This document shows, piece by piece, positions 1-9,090 of a DNA stretch of 64,000 nucleotides; position 1 is the first letter of the stretch, and the number at the start of each line of letters is the position of its first letter. The stretch is from Cupriavidus pauculus. Lineage in GTDB: Bacteria; Pseudomonadota; Gammaproteobacteria; Burkholderiales; Burkholderiaceae. Location: positions 62,001-126,000 of the forward strand of contig NZ_CP033969.1 of assembly GCF_003854935.1 (NCBI RefSeq). The letters are read 5' to 3'. The position numbers were made by a program, and so were the translations under genes. The notes beneath the pieces are model-generated. The model did not search any database and was not told the origin of the DNA. It saw only the letters and a list, made by a program, of their open reading frames with translations.

Positions 1-1263
1 TTCCACTTCGTCGCCCTTCTTGTACTTGCGCACGGCTTCTTCGCCCGACTCTTGCCACGACAGGTCCGACAGGTGCACCAGGCCGTCGATGCCGCCCGGC
101 AGGCCGATGAACACGCCGAAATCGGTGATCGACTTGATCTGGCCCGACAGCTTGTCGCCCTTCTTGTGGTTGCGGCTGAAATCGTCCCACGGGTTGGCCT
201 TGCACTGCTTCATGCCCAGGCTGATACGACGCTTGTCTTCGTCGATATCCAGGACCATGACCTCGACTTCGTCGCCCAGCTGGACAACCTTCGACGGGGC
301 CACGTTCTTGTTGGTCCAGTCCATTTCCGACACGTGGACCAGGCCTTCGATACCGGCTTCGATCTCGACGAACGCGCCGTAGTCGGTCAGGTTCGTGACC
401 TTGCCGAACAGGCGGGTGCCTTGCGGGTAGCGGCGCGAGATGCCCACCCACGGATCTTCGCCCAGTTGCTTCACGCCCAGCGAGACGCGGTTCTTTTCCT
501 GGTCGAACTTCAGGATCTTGGCGGTGATTTCCTGGCCAACCGACAGCACTTCGCTCGGGTGGCGGACACGGCGCCATGCCAGGTCGGTGATGTGCAGCAG
601 GCCGTCGATACCACCCAGGTCCACGAACGCGCCGTAGTCGGTGATGTTCTTGACGATACCGTTGACGATCGCGCCTTCCTTCAGCGTTTCCATCAGCTTC
701 TGGCGCTCTTCGCCCAGCGTGGCTTCCACCACGGCACGGCGCGACAGCACGACGTTGTTGCGCTTGCGGTCGAGCTTGATGACCTTGAATTCGAGGGTCT
801 TGCCTTCGTACGGCGTGGTGTCCTTGATCGGACGCACGTCGACGAGCGAACCGGGCAGGAAGGCGCGGATGCCATTGACCATGACGGTCAGGCCGCCCTT
901 GACCTTGCCGGTCACGGTACCCGAGATGATCTCGCCGTCTTCCAGCGCCTTCTCGAGGTTCAGCCACGATGCCAGGCGCTTGGCCTTGTCACGGGACAGG
1001 ATGGTGTCGCCATAGCCGTTCTCGAGCGCGTCGATGGCCACGGAGACGTAGTCGCCGGCCTGCACTTCGAGTTCGCCCTGGTCGTTCAGGAACTCCTCCA
1101 CCGGCACAAAGGCTTCGGACTTGAGGCCGGCGTTGACGACCACGAAATTGTGGTCGATGCGCACGACTTCAGCGGAAATCACTTCGCCAGCCTTCATGTT
1201 GGAGCGGGCGATCGATTCCTCGAACAGTGCGGCAAAGGATTCGTTGGTTTGCAGGTCGGACAT
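1..1263 (-). CDS. rpsA: 30S ribosomal protein S1 (partial, C-terminus outside window)
   Basis: The 421 visible residues begin [17 protein letters not shown] and contain successive S1 OB-fold repeats at about residues 21-87, 105-171, 192-260, 277-347 and a fifth from about 364 that the window edge cuts. The last repeats carry the family pattern of a short Tyr/Phe-Gly-Ala/Val-Phe-Val strand followed by GLVHVS or GLVHLS. S1 binds mRNA on the 30S subunit and assists initiation on leaders lacking a strong Shine-Dalgarno. The start is the ATG at 1263. The bases before it (GCAAACCTACGTTT on the coding strand) hold no clear Shine-Dalgarno, as is known for autoregulated rpsA genes. It lies 141 bp downstream of cmk, the classical arrangement. 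Identification is secure; only the C-terminal 130 or so residues are missing. Confidence 0.98.
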   Translation of the reverse strand, partial: MSDLQTNESFAALFEESIARSNMKAGEVISAEVVRIDHNFVVVNAGLKSEAFVPVEEFLNDQGELEVQAGDYVSVAIDALENGYGDTILSRDKAKRLASWLNLEKALEDGEIISGTVTGKVKGGLTVMVNGIRAFLPGSLVDVRPIKDTTPYEGKTLEFKVIKLDRKRNNVVLSRRAVVEATLGEERQKLMETLKEGAIVNGIVKNITDYGAFVDLGGIDGLLHITDLAWRRVRHPSEVLSVGQEITAKILKFDQEKNRVSLGVKQLGEDPWVGISRRYPQGTRLFGKVTNLTDYGAFVEIEAGIEGLVHVSEMDWTNKNVAPSKVVQLGDEVEVMVLDIDEDKRRISLGMKQCKANPWDDFSRNHKKGDKLSGQIKSITDFGVFIGLPGGIDGLVHLSDLSWQESGEEAVRKYKKGDEVE

Positions 1264-1404
1264 AAACGTAGGTTTGCAATCCGCAGTACGTTGGCCGGCG
1301 CGACGGTCGCGCACAGTCTGCCTCACGCAGCGGGGTCAGGTTGATCACCCGAACCGGACGGGTTGGGTTCCGGCACGGGCCCAGGCGGCGCCTCGTGGTT
1401 TGAA

Positions 1405-2064
1405 TCACCGCACCGCGGCGAACCACTCCAGCACCTGCGCCACCGCCTCGTCCACCGTCATTTCGGAGGTGTCCAGGCGTTGCGCGTCTTCCGCGGGACG
1501 CAGTGGCGCGGCGGCACGGGAACGATCCCGCGCGTCGCGCGCCTCGAGGTCACGCAAAAGGTCTTCGATATTAGCAGAAATTCCCTTATCAATCAATTGT
1601 TTATAGCGCCTCCGCGCGCGCGCCTCGACACTCGCGGTCAGGAACACCTTCAGGCGGGCCTCCGGGAAGATCACCGTGCCCATGTCGCGCCCGTCGGCCA
1701 CCAGCCCAGGCAGCTTGCGAAAGCCGCGCTGAAGTGCGGTCAGCGCATCACGCACCGGCTGGTGCACGGCCAGCGCCGAGGCCCGGTTGCCGATGGCCTC
1801 CTGGCGGATCAGCTGGCTGACCTCCTCGCCTTCCAGCCAGACGCGGTCCGGGCCGAACTTCACGTCCAGCCGCAGGGCGATGCGGGCCAGGGTGTCGACG
1901 TCGGCGACGTCCACGCCGGCGCGGTCACTGGCCAGGGCCACCAGGCGATAGAGCGCGCCGCTGTCGAGCAGATGGAAACCCAGCGCGTCCGCCACCTTGT
2001 GGGCGACGGTGCCCTTGCCCGACGCGGTTGGCCCATCTATCGTGATGACATCGATGATAGTCAT
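1405..2064 (-). CDS. cmk: cytidylate kinase
   Basis: This 219-residue protein phosphorylates CMP and dCMP with ATP in the cytoplasm. The N-terminus shows the family P-loop GPTASGKGT at residues 11-19, followed by a helix typical of CMP kinases, and the central lid region contains several Arg residues ([19 protein letters not shown]). Length matches the family. The ATG at 2064 has only a weak purine-rich leader (TTAAGA). The gene precedes rpsA on the same strand, the conserved cmk-rpsA pair. Upstream it is separated from aroA by a gene on the opposite strand, so it probably has its own promoter in 2065-2130, where a Fur-box-like dyad begins 42 bp from the start codon. Confidence 0.97.
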   Translation of the reverse strand: MTIIDVITIDGPTASGKGTVAHKVADALGFHLLDSGALYRLVALASDRAGVDVADVDTLARIALRLDVKFGPDRVWLEGEEVSQLIRQEAIGNRASALAVHQPVRDALTALQRGFRKLPGLVADGRDMGTVIFPEARLKVFLTASVEARARRRYKQLIDKGISANIEDLLRDLEARDARDRSRAAAPLRPAEDAQRLDTSEMTVDEAVAQVLEWFAAVR

Positions 2065-2106
2065 TCTTAATTGATATGCTAGAAACTATTGATTTTCGTT
2101 CTTAAT

Positions 2107-2121
2107 TGAGAATCGTTATCA
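2107..2121. promoter_or_regulatory. candidate Fur box (7-1-7 dyad)
   Basis: TGAGAATCGTTATCA fits the 7-1-7 Fur consensus TGATAATnATTATCA with one mismatch per half-site (2107-2113 and 2115-2121 around C2114). It lies in the divergent region between cmk (start 2064) and the DUF2061 gene (start 2209). It begins just after the second copy of an 11-bp direct repeat TTCTTAATTGA (2064-2074 and 2099-2109). Iron-dependent repression of the plus-strand gene is the simplest inference; an effect on cmk is also possible. Confidence 0.55.
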
Positions 2122-2208
2122 TTCGATCCATGGTTGCGTGGCAGCAACGCTCCCGGTCCCCACAAGACGCTGCGCAACCATTCCGACTTTCATGCGAGGC
2201 AAACGATC

Positions 2209-2445
2209 ATGGCCAAGACCCTGACCTTCGGCATCATGCACCTGGGCATCGCGTTCAGCGTGACCTACGCGCTGACCGGCAGCCTGGCCATCAGCGGTGC
2301 CATCACGTTCATCGAGCCGGCCGTCAACACGGTGGCGCACTATTTCTTCGACCGATACTGGGAACGCCGGGCGCGCCGCGCGGACGGCGGCACGCCGCGC
2401 CATGCGTCCGCCGCGCTGGCCCGCCACCGGCTGGCTGCCGCCTGA
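2209..2445 (+). CDS. DUF2061-family small membrane protein
   Basis: This is a 78-residue protein starting MAKTLTFGIMHLGIAFSV. Two closely spaced hydrophobic segments (about residues 5-24 and 26-46) surround a conserved-looking SLAISGAITFIEPAVNTVAHYFFDRYWE region, which is the hallmark of the DUF2061 family. The tail is basic and Ala/Arg-rich. The ATG at 2209 is preceded by GAGGC at a suitable distance; an upstream in-frame ATG at 2134 would add 25 non-hydrophobic residues and is less likely. The function of the family is unknown. It is the only plus-strand gene inside the minus-strand aroA-cmk-rpsA supraoperon, and a Fur-box-like site lies 87 bp upstream. Confidence 0.8.
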   Translation: MAKTLTFGIMHLGIAFSVTYALTGSLAISGAITFIEPAVNTVAHYFFDRYWERRARRADGGTPRHASAALARHRLAAA

Positions 2446-2472
2446 CACCCGCCATTGAACCGGAGCGAGCGC

Positions 2473-3786
2473 TTACCGCGCTACCCCGGCAAATACCGAG
2501 AAGTACTCCGGGAACGTCTTGGCCACGCAGCCCGGATCGTTGATCCGCACCGGCAGCGGGCCGAACGCGGCCAGCGAGAAGCACATGGCCATCCGGTGAT
2601 CATCATAGGTGCCGATGCCGTCGGCCGGCGTCCGCCATGCGTCGACAGATGCCGGCGGCGTCACCTTCAGGTAGTCGGCGCCCTCTTCCACCCCGGCCCC
2701 GAGCTTGCGCAGCTCGGCGGCCATGGCGGCGATGCGGTCGGTTTCCTTCACGCGCCAGCTTGCGATGTTGGTCAGCGTGGTCGGGCCTTCGGCGAACAGC
2801 GCCGCCACCGCCAGCGTCATCGCCGCATCGGGAATGTGGTTGCAATCGAGCTCGATGCCGTTGAGGCGGCCGTCGTCACGCTCGGTGCCGCGCACCTCGA
2901 TCCAGTTGTCGCCGGCCATCACGTTGGCGCCCATCCGGTTCAGCGCGTCGGCAAACCGCACGTCGCCCTGGATACTCGACAGCCCCACGCCCTCCACCCG
3001 CACCGGCCCGCCGCCGATGGCACCGGCGGCCAGGAAGTACGACGCGGTGGACGCGTCGCCCTCGACGTAGATCTCGCCCGGCGACCGGTATTGCGCCCGG
3101 GCCGGCAGCACAAAGCGCTCCCAGCCATGGCGCTCCACCTCGATGCCGAAGCGCGCCAGCAGGTTCAGCGTGATGTCGATGTACGGCTTGGAAATCAGCT
3201 CGCCCACCACCTCGATCTCGATGCGCCCGGACGGCGCCGCCGCCATCGGCAGCGTCATCAGCAGCGCGGTCAGGAACTGGCTGGACACATCGCCGCGCAC
3301 GCGGATCGGCGCGTCGATCTGGATGTCGGCCGGGCGAATGCGCAGCGGCGGATAGCCGGGCGTGCCAAGGTAGTCGATCGCCGCGCCCACCTGCAGCAGG
3401 CCGTCGACGAGATCGCCGATGGGCCGCTCGTGCATGCGCGGCACGCCGCTCACCGCGTAGGTGCCGCCCTGCAGTGCCAGCGCGGCGGTCAGCGGGCGGA
3501 TCGCGGTGCCCGCGTTGCCCATGAACAGGTCGGCCGCCTTGTTCGGAAAATTCCCACCCACGCCGGTCACGATGCAGTCGCCGCCCTCGCGGCGCCAGGC
3601 CACGCCCAGCACCTTGAGCGCGTCGAGCATCACGCGCGTGTCGTCCGAATCGAGCAGGTCGCGCACGCGCGTTTCGCCCTGTGCCAGCGCGGCCAGCAGC
3701 AGCACGCGGTTGGAGATGCTCTTGGAGCCGGGCAGGCGGACCGTGCCCGATGCGCGGGTCAGGGGGCCGAGGGTCAGATGTTCCAT
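2473..3786 (-). CDS. aroA: 3-phosphoshikimate 1-carboxyvinyltransferase (EPSP synthase)
   Basis: This 437-residue enzyme transfers enolpyruvate from PEP to shikimate-3-phosphate, the penultimate step to chorismate. Visible signatures are [10 protein letters not shown] at residues 18-27 (phosphate-binding Lys and Ser), the class [15 protein letters not shown] motif around residue 95, and [15 protein letters not shown] near residue 350. I chose the start [14 protein letters not shown] because it matches family length; the frame stays open about 45 codons upstream, but that part overlaps the tyrA-aroA spacer. It follows tyrA by 40 bp in the aromatic supraoperon. The unsubstituted Gly-Asn-Ala-Gly-Thr-Ala loop is the ordinary class I form. 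Confidence 0.97.
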   Translation of the reverse strand: MEHLTLGPLTRASGTVRLPGSKSISNRVLLLAALAQGETRVRDLLDSDDTRVMLDALKVLGVAWRREGGDCIVTGVGGNFPNKAADLFMGNAGTAIRPLTAALALQGGTYAVSGVPRMHERPIGDLVDGLLQVGAAIDYLGTPGYPPLRIRPADIQIDAPIRVRGDVSSQFLTALLMTLPMAAAPSGRIEIEVVGELISKPYIDITLNLLARFGIEVERHGWERFVLPARAQYRSPGEIYVEGDASTASYFLAAGAIGGGPVRVEGVGLSSIQGDVRFADALNRMGANVMAGDNWIEVRGTERDDGRLNGIELDCNHIPDAAMTLAVAALFAEGPTTLTNIASWRVKETDRIAAMAAELRKLGAGVEEGADYLKVTPPASVDAWRTPADGIGTYDDHRMAMCFSLAAFGPLPVRINDPGCVAKTFPEYFSVFAGVAR

Positions 3787-3826
3787 GGTCTTGGCTACTT
3801 GAGCCGCCGCCCTGGGGCGACGCGCT

Positions 3827-4726
3827 TCACGGTTCGATGTTATGGGCGCCGGCACTGGCCACGCCCCACTTCTGGCGCGTCTCGCTGGCGCGCTGGAACA
3901 CCCGCTCCAGCGCGGCACCATCGCCGGACTTGATCTGCGCCTTCAGGTGGGCCAGCATCGCCTCATACGTACCGATCTCGCGCAGCAGCGCCTCCCTGTT
4001 AGCCAGGCAGATATCGCGCCACATCTCGGGCGACGACGCGGCGATGCGCGTGAAATCGCGGAACCCACCGCCGGCAAAGCCCAGCTTCAGCGCGGCGTCC
4101 TCGGCATTGGCGACCTGCGCCACCAGCGCGAACGACAGCACGTGCGGCAGGTGGCTGACCGATGCGAACACGGCGTCGTGCTGCACGGCGGACATCACGT
4201 GCACATCGGCGCCGGCCGCTTCCCACATGGCCCGCACCGCGGCCACATCAGCGCGGCTGTTTTCCTGCAGCGGGCACATCACCACCTTCTTTTCGCGGTA
4301 GAGGTCGTTCAGCGCCGCCTCCACGCCATGCTGCTCGCGCCCGGCGATGGGATGGGCCGGCACGAACTGGGCCACCTTGTCGCCCAGCGCGGTCTTGGCG
4401 GCCATGATCACGTCGGACTTGGTGCTGCCGGCATCGGTCACGATGGTGCCCGGCTGCAGGTGCGGCTCCAGCGCGTGCAGCAGCGCGAAGTTCTGGGCCA
4501 CGGGCGCGCACAGCACGATCAGGCTGGCGCCGCGCGCGGCCTCGGCCAGCGACGTGGCCGCTTCGTCGATCACGCCCAGCGCCAGCGCCTTGTCCAGCGA
4601 CGCGCCGGAGCGGCCCACGCCCACCACGGTGCCCACCACGCCGGCACGCTTGAGCGACAACGCCAGCGATCCGCCAATCAGGCCGACGCCAACAATCACA
4701 ACACGGGAAAAATGCAGAGCGGTCAC
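3827..4726 (-). CDS. tyrA: prephenate dehydrogenase
   Basis: TyrA converts prephenate to 4-hydroxyphenylpyruvate with NAD(P)+, the committed step to tyrosine. The Rossmann motif [13 protein letters not shown] sits at the very N-terminus. The substrate-site motif [11 protein letters not shown] is present near residue 130. No chorismate mutase or ACT domain is attached, so this is a monofunctional TyrA. The 299-residue form given here uses GTG at 4726 ([13 protein letters not shown]), 20 bp after the hisC stop. Further in-frame GTG codons at 4750 and 4780 would overlap hisC and add residues with no family resemblance. The start is therefore somewhat uncertain, the identity is not. Confidence 0.95.
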   Translation of the reverse strand: MTALHFSRVVIVGVGLIGGSLALSLKRAGVVGTVVGVGRSGASLDKALALGVIDEAATSLAEAARGASLIVLCAPVAQNFALLHALEPHLQPGTIVTDAGSTKSDVIMAAKTALGDKVAQFVPAHPIAGREQHGVEAALNDLYREKKVVMCPLQENSRADVAAVRAMWEAAGADVHVMSAVQHDAVFASVSHLPHVLSFALVAQVANAEDAALKLGFAGGGFRDFTRIAASSPEMWRDICLANREALLREIGTYEAMLAHLKAQIKSGDGAALERVFQRASETRQKWGVASAGAHNIEP

Positions 4727-4746
4727 GGCTTCTGGTCGCCTCGAAT

Positions 4747-5877
4747 TCACTTCAGCGCCTGTTCGAGCGCGGCGATGCACGCGGCGTTCTCGTCAGGCAG
4801 TCCAATGGTTATGCGCAGCCACTGTGGCAGGCCATAGTTGGCCACGGGCCGCACGATCACGCCCTGTTTCAGCATGGCCAGGTTGACCCGCGCCCCGGCG
4901 CCGTCGTCGGTGCCCACGCGCACCATGACGAAGTTGCCGGACGACTTCACGTATTCCAGCCCCATGCGCTCGAACGCCGCCACCAGCTGCGCCTTGCCGG
5001 CGCGGTTCAGCTCGGCACTTTCGCGCAGGAAGCCGGCGTCGCCCAGCGCGGCCACGGCCGCGGCCTGCGCCAGGCTGTTCACGTTGAACGGCTGGCGCAC
5101 GCGGTTCAGCAGGTCGGTCAGCGGCGGCTGCGCCACGCCATAGCCCACGCGCAGGCCGGCCAGCCCGTACGCCTTCGAGAACGTGCGCGACACCATCAGG
5201 TTCGGATACTGCCGCACCCACGCCAACGACTCGTACTGCTGGTCCGGGTCGAGGTACTCGTTGTACGCCTCGTCGAGCACGACCACCACGTGGGGTGGCA
5301 CTTTCGCCAGAAACGCCGCGATCTGGTCGGCCGTGACGAAGGTCCCGGTCGGATTGTTCGGATTGGCGATGAAGACGAGCTTGGTGTCCGGCGCAATCGC
5401 CGCGGCCATCGCGTCAAGGTCATGGCCGTAGTCGCGCGACTTGACCTCGATGGCCCGCGCGCCCACTTCCTGGGTCGCCAGTGCGTAGACGGCGAACGAA
5501 TACTCGGCATAGACGATCGACTCGCCCGCCCGCACCAGCGCGTGCGCGGCCAGTTCCAGGATGTCGTTGCTGCCGTTGCCCAGCGTCAGCCACTCGGCCG
5601 GGACATCGTACTTTTCCGAAAGCGCGGCCTTCAGCGCGAAGCCGTTGCTGTCCGGGTAGCGTCCCAGGTCGCCGGCGGCGGCAGCGATGGCCTTCTGCGC
5701 CGATGCCGGCATCCCGAGCGGATTCTCGTTCGAGGCCAGCTTGACGATGCGCGCCTCGTCGAGCCCGAATTCGCGCGCGACTTCCGAAATTGGCTTTCCT
5801 GCGATGTACGGCGAAATCTTGCGGACGTAGGTCGGCCCGAAGTAGTCCGCCACGTGGGCGTTGTCCTGCTGTGCCAT
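4747..5877 (-). CDS. hisC: histidinol-phosphate / aromatic aminotransferase
   Basis: This 376-residue class I/II PLP aminotransferase starts MAQQDNAHVADYFGPTYV. The PLP-binding region reads FSKAYGLAGLRVGYG, where the Lys forms the Schiff base. The NNPTGT motif and the N-terminal LASNENPLG substrate motif are typical of HisC. In this context, between pheA and tyrA, the enzyme is generally considered a broad-specificity paralogue that transaminates aromatic keto acids or prephenate, with a second hisC in the his operon. That role is inferred from the neighbourhood. Gaps are 21 bp to pheA and 20 bp to tyrA, so the genes are surely co-transcribed. Confidence 0.95.
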   Translation of the reverse strand: MAQQDNAHVADYFGPTYVRKISPYIAGKPISEVAREFGLDEARIVKLASNENPLGMPASAQKAIAAAAGDLGRYPDSNGFALKAALSEKYDVPAEWLTLGNGSNDILELAAHALVRAGESIVYAEYSFAVYALATQEVGARAIEVKSRDYGHDLDAMAAAIAPDTKLVFIANPNNPTGTFVTADQIAAFLAKVPPHVVVVLDEAYNEYLDPDQQYESLAWVRQYPNLMVSRTFSKAYGLAGLRVGYGVAQPPLTDLLNRVRQPFNVNSLAQAAAVAALGDAGFLRESAELNRAGKAQLVAAFERMGLEYVKSSGNFVMVRVGTDDGAGARVNLAMLKQGVIVRPVANYGLPQWLRITIGLPDENAACIAALEQALK

Positions 5878-5898
5878 GGTGTCTCCTTGCTGCCGGGC

Positions 5899-7044
5899 TT
5901 ACTTGCTGGACGGGTAGGACCCGAGCACCTTCAGGTACGCGGCGTTGGCGCGCAGCGTCTGGATCGCGCGCGCCACGGCCGGCTCGTGCTGGTGGCCTTC
6001 CACGTCGACGTAGAAGTAGTACTCCCAGGCACCGCTGCGGGCCGGGCGCGACTCGAAGCGGCACATCGACACGCCGTTCTCGGCCAGCGGCGCCAGCAAC
6101 TGGTAGACCGCGCCGGCCTTGTTCGGCACCGACAGGATCATCGACGTCTGGTCGCTGCCCGACGGCTCCGTCTCATAGCGGCCGATCACGGCAAAGCGCG
6201 TGCGGTTGTGCGGATCGTCCTGGATATTGGCGCGGACGATGTGCAGGTGGTAGCGGTTGGCGGCGGTCTCGCCGGCGATGGCGGCCACGGTGGGGTCCAG
6301 GCTCGCCATGCGCGCCGCTTCGGCGTTGCTGGACACCGCCTGGCGCTCCAGGTGCGGGTAGTTGGCCGTGAGCCAGTGCTGGCACTGCGCCAGCGCCTGC
6401 GCATGGGCGCGTACCACGGTCACGCCCTGCATGTCCGGCGACGACGCCATCAGGTTGTGATGCACCTTCAGCGCAATCTCGCCGCTGATCTTCAGCGACG
6501 TCTGCAGGAACAGGTCCAGCGTGCGCGACACGGCGCCCTCGGTGGAATTCTCCACGGGCACCACGCCATATTCGACCGTGCCGGCTTCCACGGCGCGGAA
6601 GACCTCGTCGATGCTCGGCACCGGCACCCCGTGGACCTCATGCCCGAAGTGGGCATACAGCGCCTGCTCGGAGAACGTGCCGGCCGGGCCCAGGAACGCG
6701 ATCTCCAGCGGCTTCTCCAGGCCGCGGCAGGCCGACATCACCTCGCGCCAGATCGACGCGACGCTCTCGCCCAGCAGCGGGCCCGGATTGGCGCCCTGCA
6801 CCTTGCGGATCACCTGCAGCTCGCGCTCGGGGCGGAACACCGGCGCGCCGTACTTCTTCTTGACCTCGCCCACGTCCAGCGCAAGCTGGGCGCGGCGGTT
6901 CAGCAGCGCCAGCAGTTCGCGGTCCACGGCGTCGATCTGGTCGCGCAGCGGCGCCAGGTCTGCCGAGAGGGCCTGCTCCTGCGGGCTCGGGGCGGCGTTG
7001 TCGGTGTCCGGGGCCTGCGCGCCGGACTTGTCTTGCTCTGTCAT
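5899..7044 (-). CDS. pheA: bifunctional chorismate mutase / prephenate dehydratase (P-protein)
   Basis: The 381-residue protein begins MTEQDKSGAQAPDTDN with a low-complexity leader. An AroQ chorismate mutase domain follows (about 30-115, containing RDQIDAVDRELLALLNRRAQ). Next is the prephenate dehydratase domain (about 115-290), with the catalytic HNRTRFAVIG motif. The C-terminal ACT domain carries CRFESRPARSGAWEYYF, the phenylalanine-binding ESRP element. It therefore makes phenylpyruvate from chorismate and is probably feedback-inhibited by phenylalanine. The ATG at 7044 was chosen over an upstream start at 7170 because the extra residues are unrelated to the family. It sits 88 bp downstream of serC. 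Confidence 0.97.
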   Translation of the reverse strand: MTEQDKSGAQAPDTDNAAPSPQEQALSADLAPLRDQIDAVDRELLALLNRRAQLALDVGEVKKKYGAPVFRPERELQVIRKVQGANPGPLLGESVASIWREVMSACRGLEKPLEIAFLGPAGTFSEQALYAHFGHEVHGVPVPSIDEVFRAVEAGTVEYGVVPVENSTEGAVSRTLDLFLQTSLKISGEIALKVHHNLMASSPDMQGVTVVRAHAQALAQCQHWLTANYPHLERQAVSSNAEAARMASLDPTVAAIAGETAANRYHLHIVRANIQDDPHNRTRFAVIGRYETEPSGSDQTSMILSVPNKAGAVYQLLAPLAENGVSMCRFESRPARSGAWEYYFYVDVEGHQHEPAVARAIQTLRANAAYLKVLGSYPSSK

Positions 7045-7132
7045 AGGCCTATGGGCCGCGCATGGCACGGCCTCGGAAAGTCTGGGCTGTTGCCGGACCC
7101 GCGTGGCGCGCGCCCGGCAGAAAGCACCGCCG

Positions 7133-8296
7133 TCAGGCGGCGGTGCGCTCGAATTCGCGCATGAATTCAATCAGCGCGGTCACACCTTCGAGTGGCATCG
7201 CGTTGTAGATGCTGGCGCGCATGCCGCCCACGGACTTGTGGCCCTTGAGCTGTACCAGGCCGTTCGCGCGCGCCTGGGTCAGGAACGCTTCGTTGCGCGA
7301 TTCGTCGCGCAGGAAGAACGGTACGTTCATGCGCGAGCGGCTGCCGGGATCGATTTCGTTGCGGTAGAAGTCGCTCTGGTCCAGGAAGTCGTACAGCGCG
7401 CGCGCCTTGGCGATGTTGCGCTGCTCGATCGCGGCCACGCCGCCCTGGGCCTTGAGCCACTGGAACACCAGCCCCGCCACGTAGATCGCGTAGGTGGGCG
7501 GGGTGTTGTACATCGAGTCGTGCTCGTCCACCAGGCGCCAGTTGAACGCCGACGGGCAGAGCGGATGGGCAAAGCCGATCAGGTCTTCGCGCACGATGAC
7601 GATCGTCACGCCGGCCGGACCGATGTTCTTCTGGGCGCCGCCGTAGACCACCTGCACGCGCGACCAGTCGATCGGGCGCGAAAGGATGTGGCTCGACGCG
7701 TCGGCCACGACGATGCGGCCCTTGTCATGGGTGCCGGTCTGGCCGATGTCCGGGATCTCCTGAAACTCCACGCCGACGATGGTCTCGTTCGTGCACAGGT
7801 GCACGTAGGCCGCGTCGTCGGACAGCTTCCAGGTGCTGGCATCGGGAATCTTGTGCCACTTGTGGTCCTTGCTGGACGCGGCGATGTTGACTTCGCCATA
7901 GCGGCGCGCTTCCTGCTCGGTCTTGACCGACCACGTGCCGGTGACCACGAAATCGGTCTTCGGCCGCGACGCATCGACGCGATTCGCCAGGTTCAGCGGC
8001 ACGATGCCGTTCTCGCCGATGGCGCCGCCCTGCAGGAACAGGATGCGGAAATTCTTCGGCACGTGCAGCAGTTCGCGCAGGTCCGCCAGCGCCTGCTGGT
8101 GGATGCTTTCGAATTCCTTGCTGCGGTGGCTCATCTCCATCACCGACACCCCGGTGCCTCGCCACGACAGCATTTCCGCGGCGGCCTGCTGCAGGACTTC
8201 GGTCGGCAGCGCGGCCGGGCCCGGCGAGAAATTGAAGACGCGCTCGGCCAGCGATCGTTGCAGGCCGTCGAGGGCGGGATTCTGGGGATCGTTCAT
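7133..8296 (-). CDS. serC: phosphoserine aminotransferase
   Basis: SerC (387 residues) transaminates 3-phosphohydroxypyruvate to phosphoserine and also serves pyridoxal phosphate synthesis. The protein shows the typical N-terminal [12 protein letters not shown] segment, the [11 protein letters not shown] motif that carries the PLP lysine, and a C-terminal region ending [19 protein letters not shown]. The first 18 residues extend slightly beyond the usual start. No Shine-Dalgarno is visible before the ATG: the leader on the coding strand is TTTTCTTTTCCCCCTCC. That leader is directly the T-tract of a terminator-like hairpin (see the entry at 8301-8343), so translation or transcription control of this gene may be unusual. 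Confidence 0.97.
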   Translation of the reverse strand: MNDPQNPALDGLQRSLAERVFNFSPGPAALPTEVLQQAAAEMLSWRGTGVSVMEMSHRSKEFESIHQQALADLRELLHVPKNFRILFLQGGAIGENGIVPLNLANRVDASRPKTDFVVTGTWSVKTEQEARRYGEVNIAASSKDHKWHKIPDASTWKLSDDAAYVHLCTNETIVGVEFQEIPDIGQTGTHDKGRIVVADASSHILSRPIDWSRVQVVYGGAQKNIGPAGVTIVIVREDLIGFAHPLCPSAFNWRLVDEHDSMYNTPPTYAIYVAGLVFQWLKAQGGVAAIEQRNIAKARALYDFLDQSDFYRNEIDPGSRSRMNVPFFLRDESRNEAFLTQARANGLVQLKGHKSVGGMRASIYNAMPLEGVTALIEFMREFERTAA

Positions 8297-8300
8297 GGAG

Positions 8301-8343
8301 GGGGAAAAGAAAAATGGCTGCCGGATTGCACCAGGCAGCCATT
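8301..8343 (-). terminator. intrinsic terminator-like hairpin just upstream of serC
   Basis: On the minus strand a perfect 10-bp stem AATGGCTGCC / GGCAGCCATT (8343-8334 with 8322-8313) closes an 11-base loop. It is followed at once by TTTTTCTTTT. This is a textbook intrinsic terminator for the upstream DUF2059 gene, but its T-tract ends only about 5-10 bases before the serC ATG at 8296. A second 9-bp perfect stem, GGCCTCTCC/GGAGAGGCC (8403-8411 with 8424-8432), lies between it and the DUF2059 stop and has no T-tract. Confidence 0.65.
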
Positions 8344-8441
8344 ATCGCCCAAAACCCGCGCCCCTTGGACACCAGGGCGTCCGGCGCGGACCCGGGCGGG
8401 TCGGCCTCTCCGTGCCAGGGCCCGGAGAGGCCAGCCGTCGA

Positions 8442-9008
8442 TCACTTCGCGGCGGCGGCGATTTCCTTCTCGGCGGCGTCGCGCATCGACTTGCCAACCT
8501 GCGGACCGTACTTCTGCATCATCGAGCCCCAGATTTCCTGCGTGGCCTTGCCCTGGTTCTGCATGAACTTCTGGCCCGTCGGCGACTTCAGGAACGTGGT
8601 CAGGTCCTTGATTTCCTGCGTCGTGTAGTACTTGCCGAAGGCATCGTAGTGCGCCTTGATGGCGTCCTGGCGGAAGCCGTCGGTGTTGAACGCGGTGCCC
8701 GCGCCGTCCACCATGCGCTGCACGGCGCCGTTCTTCTTGAGCTTCTCGACGGCGGCCTGCTTCTTCTTGTCGTCCATCGTCTTGTTCTCGACCAGGACCT
8801 GCTCCAGCACCAGCGGCGCTTCCTGCTTGGCGCCCTGCTGCCAGTTCTCGGCCTGACCCTTGACGGCCTGGTCGGCCTGCATGACGGACAGCAGTTCCTT
8901 GATGGCCGCGGTCTTGTCCTTGTCTTCCTGAGCGTGCGCACCTTGCGCCAGCATCATCATCGGAGCGAAAGCAGCCAGAACAGCGATACGTCGATAGGTT
9001 TTGAGCAT
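8442..9008 (-). CDS. DUF2059-domain exported protein
   Basis: This 188-residue protein has a Sec signal peptide (residues 1-26, hydrophobic core AVLAAFAPMMMLAQGAHA, probable cleavage after AHA). The mature part is charged and helical, with the DUF2059 pattern in the second half (FGKYYTTQEIKDLTTFLKSPTGQKFMQ). The family is periplasmic and of unknown function. It lies between gyrA and serC, the usual position of this family in Burkholderiales, and is probably transcribed with gyrA. A strong hairpin terminator follows it. Confidence 0.88.
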   Translation of the reverse strand: MLKTYRRIAVLAAFAPMMMLAQGAHAQEDKDKTAAIKELLSVMQADQAVKGQAENWQQGAKQEAPLVLEQVLVENKTMDDKKKQAAVEKLKKNGAVQRMVDGAGTAFNTDGFRQDAIKAHYDAFGKYYTTQEIKDLTTFLKSPTGQKFMQNQGKATQEIWGSMMQKYGPQVGKSMRDAAEKEIAAAAK

Positions 9009-9090
9009 TATGACTCCCTGGTAAATACGTCCGGTTTAGTCCGAACGGCCGTCTGGCGAGTTCCGGCCGTCGTCCCGTTGTTGCAACAAT

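Noticed and set aside
52-1344. Plus-strand open frame antisense to rpsA
   Set aside because: Low-complexity Asp/Val/His-rich shadow of the rpsA reading frame; no start signal and no family match.
4727-4780. Upstream GTG starts for tyrA (4750 and 4780)
   Set aside because: They overlap hisC by up to 34 bp and add residues unlike other TyrA proteins; GTG 4726 gives a normal N-terminus.
8314-8628. Plus-strand frame with perfect GGAGGGGG Shine-Dalgarno and ATG at 8314
   Set aside because: Overlaps the serC leader hairpin and the DUF2059 gene in antisense; the product is Cys/Pro-rich without domains. The GGAGGGGG is explained as the complement of the terminator T/C tract.
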